From: Microvirga makkahensis
GTDB taxonomy: Bacteria > Pseudomonadota > Alphaproteobacteria > Rhizobiales > Beijerinckiaceae
Assembly (NCBI RefSeq): GCF_009830105.1
Contig: NZ_WURB01000015.1
Location: forward strand, 42,868-106,867
DNA: 64,000 nucleotides
Direction of reading: 5' to 3'
Numbering within the stretch: the first letter of the stretch is position 1; each line of letters starts with the position of its first letter. Below, in pieces: positions 1 through 7,080 of the stretch. The translations under genes were made by a program, and so were the position numbers. The notes beneath the pieces were generated by a model. The model did no database searches, was not told the DNA's origin, and saw only the letters and a list, made by a program, of their open reading frames with translations.

Positions 1-481
1 CCCGTACAGACCAAACAGGGCGGTCACCATGGTCGAAGGCGACATGACCGGGGCAAGCCAATCGACAGAGCCCGCCGAGAGCGCTCCCAGGGCACGAGGA
101 GCGTCCCGACGAAGGCGATCAGGAGCAACGGCCAGAAGCCTTCGAGCCCGGCGAACCCGATCCCCGTCGCGACCATCAGGAGACATGCGGCGAGCAGGCT
201 GCGGCGCCGGGGAACTCGGTAGGCGACCAGCCCGATGGCCAGCGTCAGCAGGACCGAACCCAGCAGGGTCGCGGTCGAGATGACCCCAACACCGAAGGCA
301 TCGTAGCCGAGGCGCGAGAGATGGAGCGGCAGCAGGATTGCGACGTAGCCGTCGCCGAAGGCCGCAGGGATCGAGCCACGAGGACGAGCCTGACGGCGGG
401 TGGGAGGCTCTTCGCCCGTGTCTCCTCGATCGTCCCTGTCGCACCTCGGCCCTGGAGCACCGGACTCCCTCCGGCGATCAT
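1..481 (-). pseudogene. MFS transporter, frameshifted and cut by window edge
   Basis: Third gene of the chr operon. Its ATG (481-479) overlaps the chrA stop by one base (TGATG), so it was probably translationally coupled to chrA. The first ~40 residues read normally. Near position 365 the frame must shift to continue as FGDGYVAILLPLHLSRLGYD, a typical first membrane helix of MFS transporters that sit beside chrA. That frame runs through hydrophobic segments to about position 90, where a second shift is needed to reach a segment ending TALFGLYG. Left alone, the second frame stops at position 24. Two indels within 480 bases suggest a decaying gene, although sequencing error cannot be excluded. 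The family call rests on the helix pattern and the neighbours. Confidence 0.6.
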
Positions 482-1893
482 CAGATCATCCCCACAGCGT
501 ACCGGACGATGCCTGCGGCCGAGCAGGCGGCGAGCGTCGGGATCATGCCGGCCTTGAAGCGGAACATGGTGATGACGGCGGCCGCCGACAGCAGCAGCGC
601 CCAGACGTCGGCGCTCGCCAGCACGGGTGCGTCGAAGGACAGGCCGAAGCTCCGCACGGGCCAGGTCTCGCGGAACACCGTGTGGATCGCGAACCAGATC
701 GCGAGGTTCAGCACCACGCCGACGACGGCCGCCGTGATGGCCGACAGGGCACCATGCAGGGCCTGGTTGCCGCGCAGCACCTCGATGAAGGGCGCGCCCA
801 GGAAGATGAACAGGAAGCACGGGACGAAGGTGACCCAGGTGGCGAGCAGTCCTCCGAGCACGCCCGCTGTGAGCGGCGACAGCGCCCCGGGATCGCGGAA
901 CGCGCCCAGGAAGCCCACGAACTGGAGGACCATGATCAGGGGACCCGGGGTGGTCTCGGCCATGCCGAGGCCGTCGAGCATCTCACCCGGTTGCAGCCAG
1001 CCATAGTTCTCGACCGCCTGCTGGGCCACGTAGGCCAGCACCGCGTAGGCGCCGCCGAAGGTCACGACCGCCATGGTCGAGAAGAACGTGGCGATCCGGC
1101 TGAACACGTTGCCGGAGCCGAGCGTCACGAGGAGGGCGCCGACGGGCACGAGCCAGAGCGCGAGACAGATCGCCGACACGTGTAAGGCCCGTGCGGCCGT
1201 CGGGCGGGCGTGCTCGGGCAGCTCCTCGCCGAGCAGGGCATCGGCGTCGGCGACCTGCTTGCCGCCCTTGGCCGCACCGTGCCCGCCTCCAACTTGGAAG
1301 GCCGGCACACCCGCGCGGCCGCCGAAGAACCCGATGATCCCGGCCGTCAGGACGATGATCGGGAACGGCACGCCGAAGAAGAAGATCGCGACGAACGCCG
1401 CGGCCGCGAGGCCGATCATGATCCGGTTCTTCAGGGCCCTGCCGCCGATGCGCACCACCGCCTGGAGCACGACGGCAAGGACCGCAGCCTTGAGGCCGAA
1501 GAACAGGGCCGAGACGATGCCGACCTTGCCGAACAGGGCGTAGACGATGCTGAGTGCCATGATCGAGATCACGCCTGGCAGGACGAACAGCACGCCGGCG
1601 ATGACGCCGCCGAGGGTGCGGTGCATGAGCCAGCCTATGTAGGTGGCGAGCTGCTGCGCCTCGGGACCCGGCAGCAGCATGCAGTAGTTCAGGGCGTGCA
1701 GGAAGCGGTTCTCGCCGATCCAGCGCTTCTCCTCGACGATGATGCGGTGCATGACCGCGATCTGGCCGGCAGGCCCGCCGAAGCTGAGCATCGCGACGCG
1801 TGCCCAAACCCTGAAGGCCTCAGCCAGGCTAACGCCATGCCGTGCCGCCTCATGGCGTCCAGGCGCCTGTGCAACGGTTGATGTCTCGGTCAT
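481..1893 (-). CDS. chrA: Chromate efflux transporter ChrA
   Basis: Inner-membrane transporter of the CHR superfamily, which expels chromate using the proton motive force. At 470 residues it has the usual two-domain length. The N-terminal half opens with FRVWARVAMLSFGGPAGQIA and includes LPGPEAQQLATYIGW, both hallmark CHR motifs. The second half repeats the pattern with VTFGGAYAVLAYVAQQAV and ETTPGPLIMVLQFVGF. A Gly/His/Lys-rich hydrophilic linker of about 50 residues (near residues 200-250) joins the halves. The start lies one base after the chrB stop, so chrB and chrA form one operon. The 3' end overlaps the start of a broken MFS gene. Chromate specificity is inferred from the pairing with chrB; some CHR proteins without that partner have other substrates. 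Confidence 0.93.
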   Translation of the reverse strand: MTETSTVAQAPGRHEAARHGVSLAEAFRVWARVAMLSFGGPAGQIAVMHRIIVEEKRWIGENRFLHALNYCMLLPGPEAQQLATYIGWLMHRTLGGVIAGVLFVLPGVISIMALSIVYALFGKVGIVSALFFGLKAAVLAVVLQAVVRIGGRALKNRIMIGLAAAAFVAIFFFGVPFPIIVLTAGIIGFFGGRAGVPAFQVGGGHGAAKGGKQVADADALLGEELPEHARPTAARALHVSAICLALWLVPVGALLVTLGSGNVFSRIATFFSTMAVVTFGGAYAVLAYVAQQAVENYGWLQPGEMLDGLGMAETTPGPLIMVLQFVGFLGAFRDPGALSPLTAGVLGGLLATWVTFVPCFLFIFLGAPFIEVLRGNQALHGALSAITAAVVGVVLNLAIWFAIHTVFRETWPVRSFGLSFDAPVLASADVWALLLSAAAVITMFRFKAGMIPTLAACSAAGIVRYAVGMI

Positions 1894-1894
1894 G

Positions 1895-2719
1895 TCACGC
1901 CCCTTGCTTTCTTACAGGCCAGTTGTGGATCTCATCGGTGGCGTCGCGGCACCAACGGTAGAAGGCGTCGTAGAGGACCATCCCGGCCTCGAGCTGTTCG
2001 AGGTCATCGGCATACATCCGCGAGAGGCCGAGCGAGGCAGCGAGCAGGCCAGGGGCCTCGGGGGTGAGGTCGGGACGGGCCGTGTCGGCACCGCGCACGA
2101 TGGTGGCCAGCCGCAGCAGCGGCTCCGTCGCGAGGCCGAACTCCTCGACCATGGTGTCGAACGTGCACCTCTCGCCGCGATGGCTCCAGAAGACGTCCTC
2201 GCCTTCGATGTCGAACGGAGCCGCCCCGAAGCGCTGCGCGACGGCCGGGACTTCGGATGCGGCCACGAACAGGAACACGGCGCGCGGGTCGACGAAGCGC
2301 CGGATGAGCCAGGGACAGGCGATGCGGTCGACCTTGGGGCGGGCGCGGGTCACCCAGACGGTGCGTCCCTGCCCGTCCCGCGGTGGCAGCACGGCCTCGG
2401 GCACCATCGGCAGGCCGGTCTGCGCCCAAGCCAAGGCACCGCCCTCGAGGGAGTCCGCCGGAATGCCCGCGTGCCTTAACCAAGCGGCCACGCCCTGGCT
2501 GATCTTCAGGCCCTTCTGGCAGATGACGATGGCTGACTGGCCCGCGAATTCTTTGGCCCATTCGTGGACCTGGGACCAGGGTCGGCGGAGCGCGCCGGGG
2601 ATCAGGCGCGGGTCGGCGGCGAAGTCCTCGTCGGTCTGGACGTCGATGAGAACCGGGCACTTGGGCGTGCCGACCAGACGGGCGAGCTTGTCGACGGAAA
2701 TGGCGTTGATTGACGGCAT
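1895..2719 (-). CDS. chrB: Rhodanese-ChrB fusion, chromate resistance protein
   Basis: First gene of the chromate operon. Residues about 1-110 form a rhodanese-like domain with the putative active-site loop VICQKGLKISQG, including Cys in the expected position. Residues about 120-270 are a ChrB C-terminal domain (VTRARPKVDRIACPWLIRRF, then HRGERCTFDTMVEEFGL). ChrB proteins are reported as chromate-responsive regulators or accessory resistance factors. The canonical ChrB N-terminal domain is replaced here by rhodanese, so the role may be enzymatic or sulfur-transfer related rather than DNA binding. An AAGGA ribosome binding site lies about ten bases before the ATG. Family identity is firm; the exact biochemical role is not visible. 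Confidence 0.88.
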   Translation of the reverse strand: MPSINAISVDKLARLVGTPKCPVLIDVQTDEDFAADPRLIPGALRRPWSQVHEWAKEFAGQSAIVICQKGLKISQGVAAWLRHAGIPADSLEGGALAWAQTGLPMVPEAVLPPRDGQGRTVWVTRARPKVDRIACPWLIRRFVDPRAVFLFVAASEVPAVAQRFGAAPFDIEGEDVFWSHRGERCTFDTMVEEFGLATEPLLRLATIVRGADTARPDLTPEAPGLLAASLGLSRMYADDLEQLEAGMVLYDAFYRWCRDATDEIHNWPVRKQGA

Positions 2720-3197
2720 GCGGATGCGTCCTTGCTGAAGGAGAGCTGGACGCGATTCTTGGGCATGGCGCCTCGTGAGGGGATCGCAGCCCCCATGGGC
2801 TCAGTAGGTACCAGTCGCAGGAATCTGTCAACACCCCCCGCTTGGCGGACGGAACGGGCAGCGGGCGAGGATGGAATGTTCTTACGACCACGACTGCTGT
2901 CGTCAGCGGATAAGTAAGTCCGCTCAAGGTTCGCTCAGGGTCAAAATGTAATGTAGAGCAGATCGAATGCAGGTCTGCTCAGCCTGCAAGCGCGGAAACT
3001 AGGATAAGGTCATCTCCGTGCCTGTATGAGGCGTTCCCGGTTCAGCGACGAAGCGGCCGCTAGTGCAAATGTTGGCGACAAACCACCCGTAGCGAGCTCG
3101 GATAGATCTAAAGCCCGCCTCGGAGCGCGAGGCGGGCTTTCTCAGCGTTGGATGTGCAATGTTAGTTCTCAGATTACACGCCTACTTTGATAGGTTC
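2720..3197. other. Intergenic region upstream of chrB, with a terminator and possible IS3 remnant
   Basis: The stretch carries the chrB promoter region and the converging end of the GFA-like gene. A reading frame starting at 3026 opens MRRSRFSDE, the usual start of IS3-family OrfA proteins, but the similarity ends after nine residues. It is at best a short insertion-sequence scar. A strong hairpin follows at 3110-3140. No complete gene is seen. Confidence 0.4.
3110..3140. terminator. Strong GC hairpin terminator
   Basis: The arms AAAGCCCGCCT and AGGCGGGCTTT form an 11-bp perfect stem around a nine-base loop. With T tracts on one side and A tracts on the other it can work in both directions. 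It lies just past the 3' end of the leftward gene at 3198-3611 and probably ends that transcript. Confidence 0.7.
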
Positions 3198-3611
3198 TCA
3201 CGCAGAACTGGCGTCAGGGATGCCTTCCAGACACAGCCACCGGTGCTTCCTTTCGGGCCAGTGGAGAACTTGTGGTGCAGGAAGCTGCTCATCCTCCAGA
3301 CAGCCCGCCGACACGGAAAGCGCGTCTTTCAGGGCTTCTGCCCGCATGAACACGACCGATCCGCACGTGGGACAGAAATGTTGCTCAAGCCATTTTCCGG
3401 ATGAGCCGCTTCGCCGCCAGGATCGCGCTTCTCCCTTTTGACTGAGGATGGCTGCATCCGGATAGATCGCCCGGTATGAGAACGCCGATCCGGTGCAGCG
3501 CTGGCACTCCAGGCAACTGCATGCATAGACGCGCCGGGGCTCGCCCGCGAGGACCAGTTCGACGCTCCGGCAGGAGCAGGCCGCCACTCGTGTCTGTCGT
3601 GCGTCATACAT
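3198..3611 (-). CDS. GFA-family (glutathione-dependent formaldehyde-activating-like) protein
   Basis: Protein of 137 residues with the zinc-binding cysteine pattern of the GFA/CENP-V fold: CSC near the N-terminus, YACSCLECQRCTGSAF in the middle and FCPTCGS later. Members bind zinc through these cysteines. The prototype speeds S-hydroxymethylglutathione formation, but most members have no proven substrate. I chose the ATG at 3611 because the GFA pattern begins directly after it and because it overlaps the end of the upstream reductase gene by eight bases, which implies cotranslation. A longer in-frame start exists but would add about 70 residues that overlap that reductase. Confidence 0.75.
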   Translation of the reverse strand: MYDARQTRVAACSCRSVELVLAGEPRRVYACSCLECQRCTGSAFSYRAIYPDAAILSQKGEARSWRRSGSSGKWLEQHFCPTCGSVVFMRAEALKDALSVSAGCLEDEQLPAPQVLHWPERKHRWLCLEGIPDASSA

Positions 3612-4521
3612 TGGCGAGTCCCGCGGGCAGAGCGACGGTGTGGCCCTTCCGGAACAACGGGGCCAGCGCGGCAAGATCACTCTCCGGGCCTCCTTGGGAG
3701 AGCCCCTGACGGAAGAACCTATCCATGGCCTGGGGGAGAGACGCGTCAAGGCCCTGCTCCTCACAGGCTTCGAGCAGATGTTGAAAAGCACTGTAGTGGG
3801 CGCCCAGCGATGCCAGGGTGGTCTCGTCACCGGAAAAGCGCTGAGCTCTGGTCCGATCGATCAGATTGTAGAGCGCAGCATCGACGACCGGCTTGAACGC
3901 GGTAAGTTGGTTCCGGAATATCTCAAGATTGAGGTTCTCCGCCTCAACGACAGCCATGCCTTGAAGGGCGCCGAAGAGCCCACCCCACATCTGGGTCAGC
4001 AGAGCGGTATCGAGCGCGGAGGCTTGGCCCGGAACGTCCCCAACGTAGGTCGTGCCTCCACCGAGAGCAGACAGCAGGCCCCTGTGCTCCTCGAACACCT
4101 TTCGTGGCCCTGAATAGAGTAAAGCCGCCTCGGGCCTGCCGATAAAGTCGGGTGTCGCCATGATCGCCCCATCCAAGTAGGAGGCCCCATGCGCTTCCAC
4201 CCAGGCGGCCTCCTCCCTCGCTAGGCGCGGCGAACCCGAGGTGAGCTGCACGACCGTTTTGCCAGGCAAAACGGAGTGGAGGCTATCGTGCTTCAGCAAT
4301 GTCGCGCTGGCAGCATAATCAATGACGTTAATGATGACGACGTCCGCCGCCTGGATTCCATCTGCCACAGAAGGGGCTATCTGCGCCCCCTGCGGCGCCA
4401 GCGGCTCACACTTCGCCGGGGTGCGGTTCCACACCCATGTCTCATAGCCGCGGCTCAGAAAAGTCCGGGCAATAGACGAGCCCATCCGGCCCGCGCCAAG
4501 AACGCAGACTGCCGTTTTCAT
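3604..4521 (-). CDS. NAD(P)-dependent reductase, beta-hydroxyacid dehydrogenase/imine reductase-like
   Basis: Protein of 305 residues. A Rossmann fold opens with CVLGAGRMGSSIARTFLSRG, the GxGxxG dinucleotide-binding motif, followed by VWNRTPAKC, where the Arg suggests NADPH preference. The middle contains LDGAIMATPDFIG and the C-terminal half is helical, as in imine reductases and the wider 3-hydroxyisobutyrate dehydrogenase superfamily. The start at 4521 has a GGAGAAA ribosome binding site and begins right at the Rossmann strand. It is divergent from an HxlR regulator gene (4664), which probably controls it, and shares its message with the downstream GFA gene. The substrate is unknown. Confidence 0.8.
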   Translation of the reverse strand: MKTAVCVLGAGRMGSSIARTFLSRGYETWVWNRTPAKCEPLAPQGAQIAPSVADGIQAADVVIINVIDYAASATLLKHDSLHSVLPGKTVVQLTSGSPRLAREEAAWVEAHGASYLDGAIMATPDFIGRPEAALLYSGPRKVFEEHRGLLSALGGGTTYVGDVPGQASALDTALLTQMWGGLFGALQGMAVVEAENLNLEIFRNQLTAFKPVVDAALYNLIDRTRAQRFSGDETTLASLGAHYSAFQHLLEACEEQGLDASLPQAMDRFFRQGLSQGGPESDLAALAPLFRKGHTVALPAGLANV

Positions 4522-4663
4522 GGCAATTTCTCCGATTGTTGAAGATCGCTTCGACAGAAACAGTTTCGGTTTGGCCGGCCGGATTCGAAGATATATGTTC
4601 CCGGATTGTTTTGAAGTACGCACCTTCAGGTAAGCTACCCTGAACTTAGACAGGAGCTATCGC

Positions 4664-5005
4664 ATGCGGAGCAAGGAGCCAGATAATTGCGGTTTTGCGG
4701 CCGCTCTCCAGGCGATCGGGGGCAAGTGGAAAATCTCACTGCTATGGGAATTGCATCTGCGGCCGCACCGGTTCGCGGAGTTGCGCCGGCTCTTGCCTGG
4801 CGTCAGCGAGAAGGTGCTCACCCAACAGTTGCGCCAGATGGAGGCGGATGGCTTGATCGCCCGTCATGATTACGCGGAAGTGCCCCCGCGAGTGGAATAT
4901 TCTATTACGCCGTTGGGCCTGAGCCTGAACGAAGCGGTAACCGCGATGTCGAAATGGGGGAAGCAGCACGAGGCCTGGAAGTCGCACCGGAGCGCGGCTG
5001 CGTGA
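4664..5005 (+). CDS. HxlR-family transcriptional regulator
   Basis: Winged-helix DNA-binding protein of 113 residues, normal for HxlR. It has the usual start (NCGFAAALQAIGGKWKISLL), the recognition region LPGVSEKVLTQQLRQMEADG and the wing RVEYSITPLG. HxlR proteins often sense electrophiles or redox state through an N-terminal cysteine, and the single Cys near residue 9 fits that position. It is divergent from the reductase/GFA pair across a 142-bp shared promoter region, so it most likely regulates that pair and itself. Confidence 0.88.
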   Translation: MRSKEPDNCGFAAALQAIGGKWKISLLWELHLRPHRFAELRRLLPGVSEKVLTQQLRQMEADGLIARHDYAEVPPRVEYSITPLGLSLNEAVTAMSKWGKQHEAWKSHRSAAA

Positions 5006-5063
5006 GGAACAAGAAGGGAGGGACTGAGTGCCCCCGCGTCAACGAAGGTCATCTTTGGGTCGA

Positions 5064-5209
5064 GCCTGTGTCAAAACGCGAATGGGCTGCTCTGTGGAGC
5101 AACTTGATTTCCTGTAAACCCAGGAAGACCGGGAAATCTCCGGTACAGGTGCACGAACTTGTACAAATCATTCGTCACGGCCGAGCCTGTTCGAGTTTTG
5201 ACACAGCCA
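5064..5209. repeat. MITE-like element with 17-bp inverted termini
   Basis: GCCTGTGTCAAAACGCG at 5064-5080 is matched in inverted orientation by CGAGTTTTGACACAGCC at 5193-5209, with two mismatches. The 146-bp unit has no coding capacity. The ends resemble those of IS elements whose termini read GGCTGTGTCAAAAC. It is probably a miniature non-autonomous element or the collapsed ends of a deleted insertion sequence. No clear target duplication is visible. The remaining intergenic sequence around it (5006-5372) shows nothing else I recognise. Confidence 0.6.
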
Positions 5210-5372
5210 TCGGTCAAGATGGGCCCTGACGTGTAGCTGTCTGAGGGTCCGCCTGCCATAGGAAAGCGGTTCCTCGGCTTACCTCCCCATCGTGTCGTTA
5301 ACAGACCTTCCCGACTCAGATGTGGAATCTCGCAGAAGGCTATATGGCATGGCTGCTTAGGATGACGAACGC

Positions 5373-5873
5373 TTAGCGAGCAGCCTTCCTTTGCGCAGCG
5401 ACCTTCTCGTATGCGGCCTGAAGCTCATACAGCACTGAGCGCTTCGGAGCAGGCGCGCCGAGATGCAGCGCACGGAGCTCCGCCATGAACGCATCCCACA
5501 GCGACGGACCGCCTTCCTCCAGCAACTGCGCGCGGATCGACAGCTCCTCCGAGACAGGCCTGTGACGCCGCCCCCAGGTCCCCATCTGCACGAGCAGGGG
5601 CACGAGCTGAATGGCAGGCTCGGTCAAGCTATAGATGGCCTTCTGCTGATGGCTGGGATCATCACCTTTCGTGAGCAGTCCGGCCTCCATCAGCCGCTTG
5701 AGCCGAGCGGCCAGAATATTGGATGCGATTCCCTCCTCTGAGCGGTTCAGCAACTCGCGGAAATGGCGCCGATTCCCGAACATGATGTCTCGGATAACGA
5801 TCAGGCTCCATCGGTCGCCCAGAACCTCGAGTGTCAGGTTGATCGGGCAACTGGAGCGGTGCGCATCGTCCAT
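5373..5873 (-). CDS. HxlR-family transcriptional regulator (second copy)
   Basis: Protein of 166 residues from the ATG at 5873, chosen because the protein then starts MDDAHRSSCPINLTLEVLGD, the normal HxlR opening with its conserved Cys. An upstream in-frame ATG at 5930 would add 19 residues. The winged helix includes RWSLIVIRDIMFGNRRHFRE and SNILAARLKRLMEAGLL. A C-terminal extension of about 60 residues ending in a basic tail makes it longer than the basic family unit. It is divergent from a glutathione S-transferase gene 100 bp away, its likely target. Confidence 0.85.
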   Translation of the reverse strand: MDDAHRSSCPINLTLEVLGDRWSLIVIRDIMFGNRRHFRELLNRSEEGIASNILAARLKRLMEAGLLTKGDDPSHQQKAIYSLTEPAIQLVPLLVQMGTWGRRHRPVSEELSIRAQLLEEGGPSLWDAFMAELRALHLGAPAPKRSVLYELQAAYEKVAAQRKAAR

Positions 5874-5973
5874 GGCGAGGTCCTCATCAGAGACTGCTTG
5901 CAAAATAGGATCAGTCGAGCTACCAATCAACCAGTTGCATTTTGAAACCAGAGACTCCGCGCGTGAGGTGACG

Positions 5974-6627
5974 ATGACATTGACGCTCTATGCCCACCCC
6001 TTTTCGTCTTACTGTCAGAAGGCACTGATTGCGCTCTACGAGAATGGCACCCCATTCGAATACCGGATGCTCGACGACGAGCAGACGAACTCGGAATTGG
6101 CAGCGCTCTGGCCGATCAAGCGGTTTCCGGTCTTGGTGGACGACGGCTGCACAATCGTCGAGACGAGCATCATTATCGAGCATTTGGACCTCCATCACCC
6201 AGGATTGATGCGCCTCGTTCCTGAGGACGCCCGAGCCGCTCTCGACGTGCGAATGATGGACCGCTTCTTCGACAACTACATCATGGCACCGGTGCAGAAG
6301 GTTGTATCTGACAGCCTGCGATCCGCGGAGGCGCGAGATCCACAGGGCGTGGCTGAGGCCCGGGAGATGCTCGATAGATCCTATGACTGGCTGAATAAGG
6401 TCGTTGATGGCCGAGAATGGGCGACAGGTGAGGCTTTCAGCCTCGCCGATTGTGCGGCAGCCCCCTCTCTCTTCTACGCTGACTGGGTGCACCCGGTCAG
6501 CGGGGCGTTTGGCAATGTGCGGGCCTATCGCAGCCGATTGCTGGTGCGGCCGTCATTCGCACGGGCTGTGGACGAGGCACGGCCGTATCGCCATCTCTTT
6601 CCACTTGGCGCCCCTGATCAGGATTGA
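5974..6627 (+). CDS. Glutathione S-transferase family protein
   Basis: Cytosolic protein of 217 residues, the usual GST length. The N-terminal thioredoxin-like domain starts YAHPFSSYCQKALIALYENG and includes KRFPVLVDDG (the cis-proline region binding the glutathione gamma-glutamyl group) and ETSIIIEHL. The C-terminal all-helical domain carries WATGEAFSLADCAAAPSLFY, containing the conserved N-capping-box region. GSTs conjugate glutathione to electrophiles. A GAGGTG ribosome binding site lies five bases before the ATG. With the divergent HxlR gene it forms a typical regulator-detoxifier pair. Confidence 0.87.
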   Translation: MTLTLYAHPFSSYCQKALIALYENGTPFEYRMLDDEQTNSELAALWPIKRFPVLVDDGCTIVETSIIIEHLDLHHPGLMRLVPEDARAALDVRMMDRFFDNYIMAPVQKVVSDSLRSAEARDPQGVAEAREMLDRSYDWLNKVVDGREWATGEAFSLADCAAAPSLFYADWVHPVSGAFGNVRAYRSRLLVRPSFARAVDEARPYRHLFPLGAPDQD

Positions 6628-7080
6628 ACGGGATTATGCACTCCTATCCGACCACAGATGCCAAGGGAAGTTCACGGGCCATTCTGTGACAGCACTGCGG
6701 CTACGCTGCGAGTCAGACGAAGGGCAGATGCCGGTAACCCTTTGATGTTGTTGGTGAGCGCGCTGGGACTCGAACCCAGGACCCTCTGATAAAAGGCATA
6801 TGCTCTCTCGGCTCTCTGGTCAGCGGCCGCAGCTTGCAGGTCTGGTCTGAGGCGCGGGAGTGAATCAGCAGCCCAACCAACGGACCGGCAGGGCTTTCCG
6901 GCTACAGGACAGGGACCGGAACAAGATCTCTCAACGATGGGGTGGATGGCTCCCGCTCCCGACGATGCCATGATGAACACCGTTTAAGGCGGACGGTAAG
7001 GAGCGGAGATCCTTCAACCAAGATGCGATTCGCACAGGCGTCGCGTTTTGGGCCGCACTCGTAGAGCAGGAGCTTGCAGC
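6628..7080. other. Non-coding interval with a tRNA remnant
   Basis: Between the GST stop and the helicase stop I find no gene. The only recognisable item is the tRNA 3' fragment at 6752-6796. Both flanking genes end into this region. Confidence 0.5.
6752..6796 (-). pseudogene. tRNA-Lys 3'-half remnant (possible attachment-site scar)
   Basis: On the minus strand the sequence reads through an anticodon-arm 3' strand (CTTTTATCAGAGGGTC), a complete T arm (CTGGGTTCGAGTCCCAG) and an acceptor strand ending GCGCGCTCACCA. This is the 3' half of a tRNA-Lys(TTT)-type gene with one A apparently lost from the anticodon loop. No matching 5' half lies upstream. Integrases commonly use tRNA 3' ends as attachment sites and leave such copies behind, so this may mark a past island boundary. 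Confidence 0.6.

Noticed and set aside
3026..3190. Frame starting MRRSRFSDE as an IS3 OrfA gene
   Set aside because: Only nine residues match; the remainder is unrelated and runs through a terminator hairpin. At most a scar.
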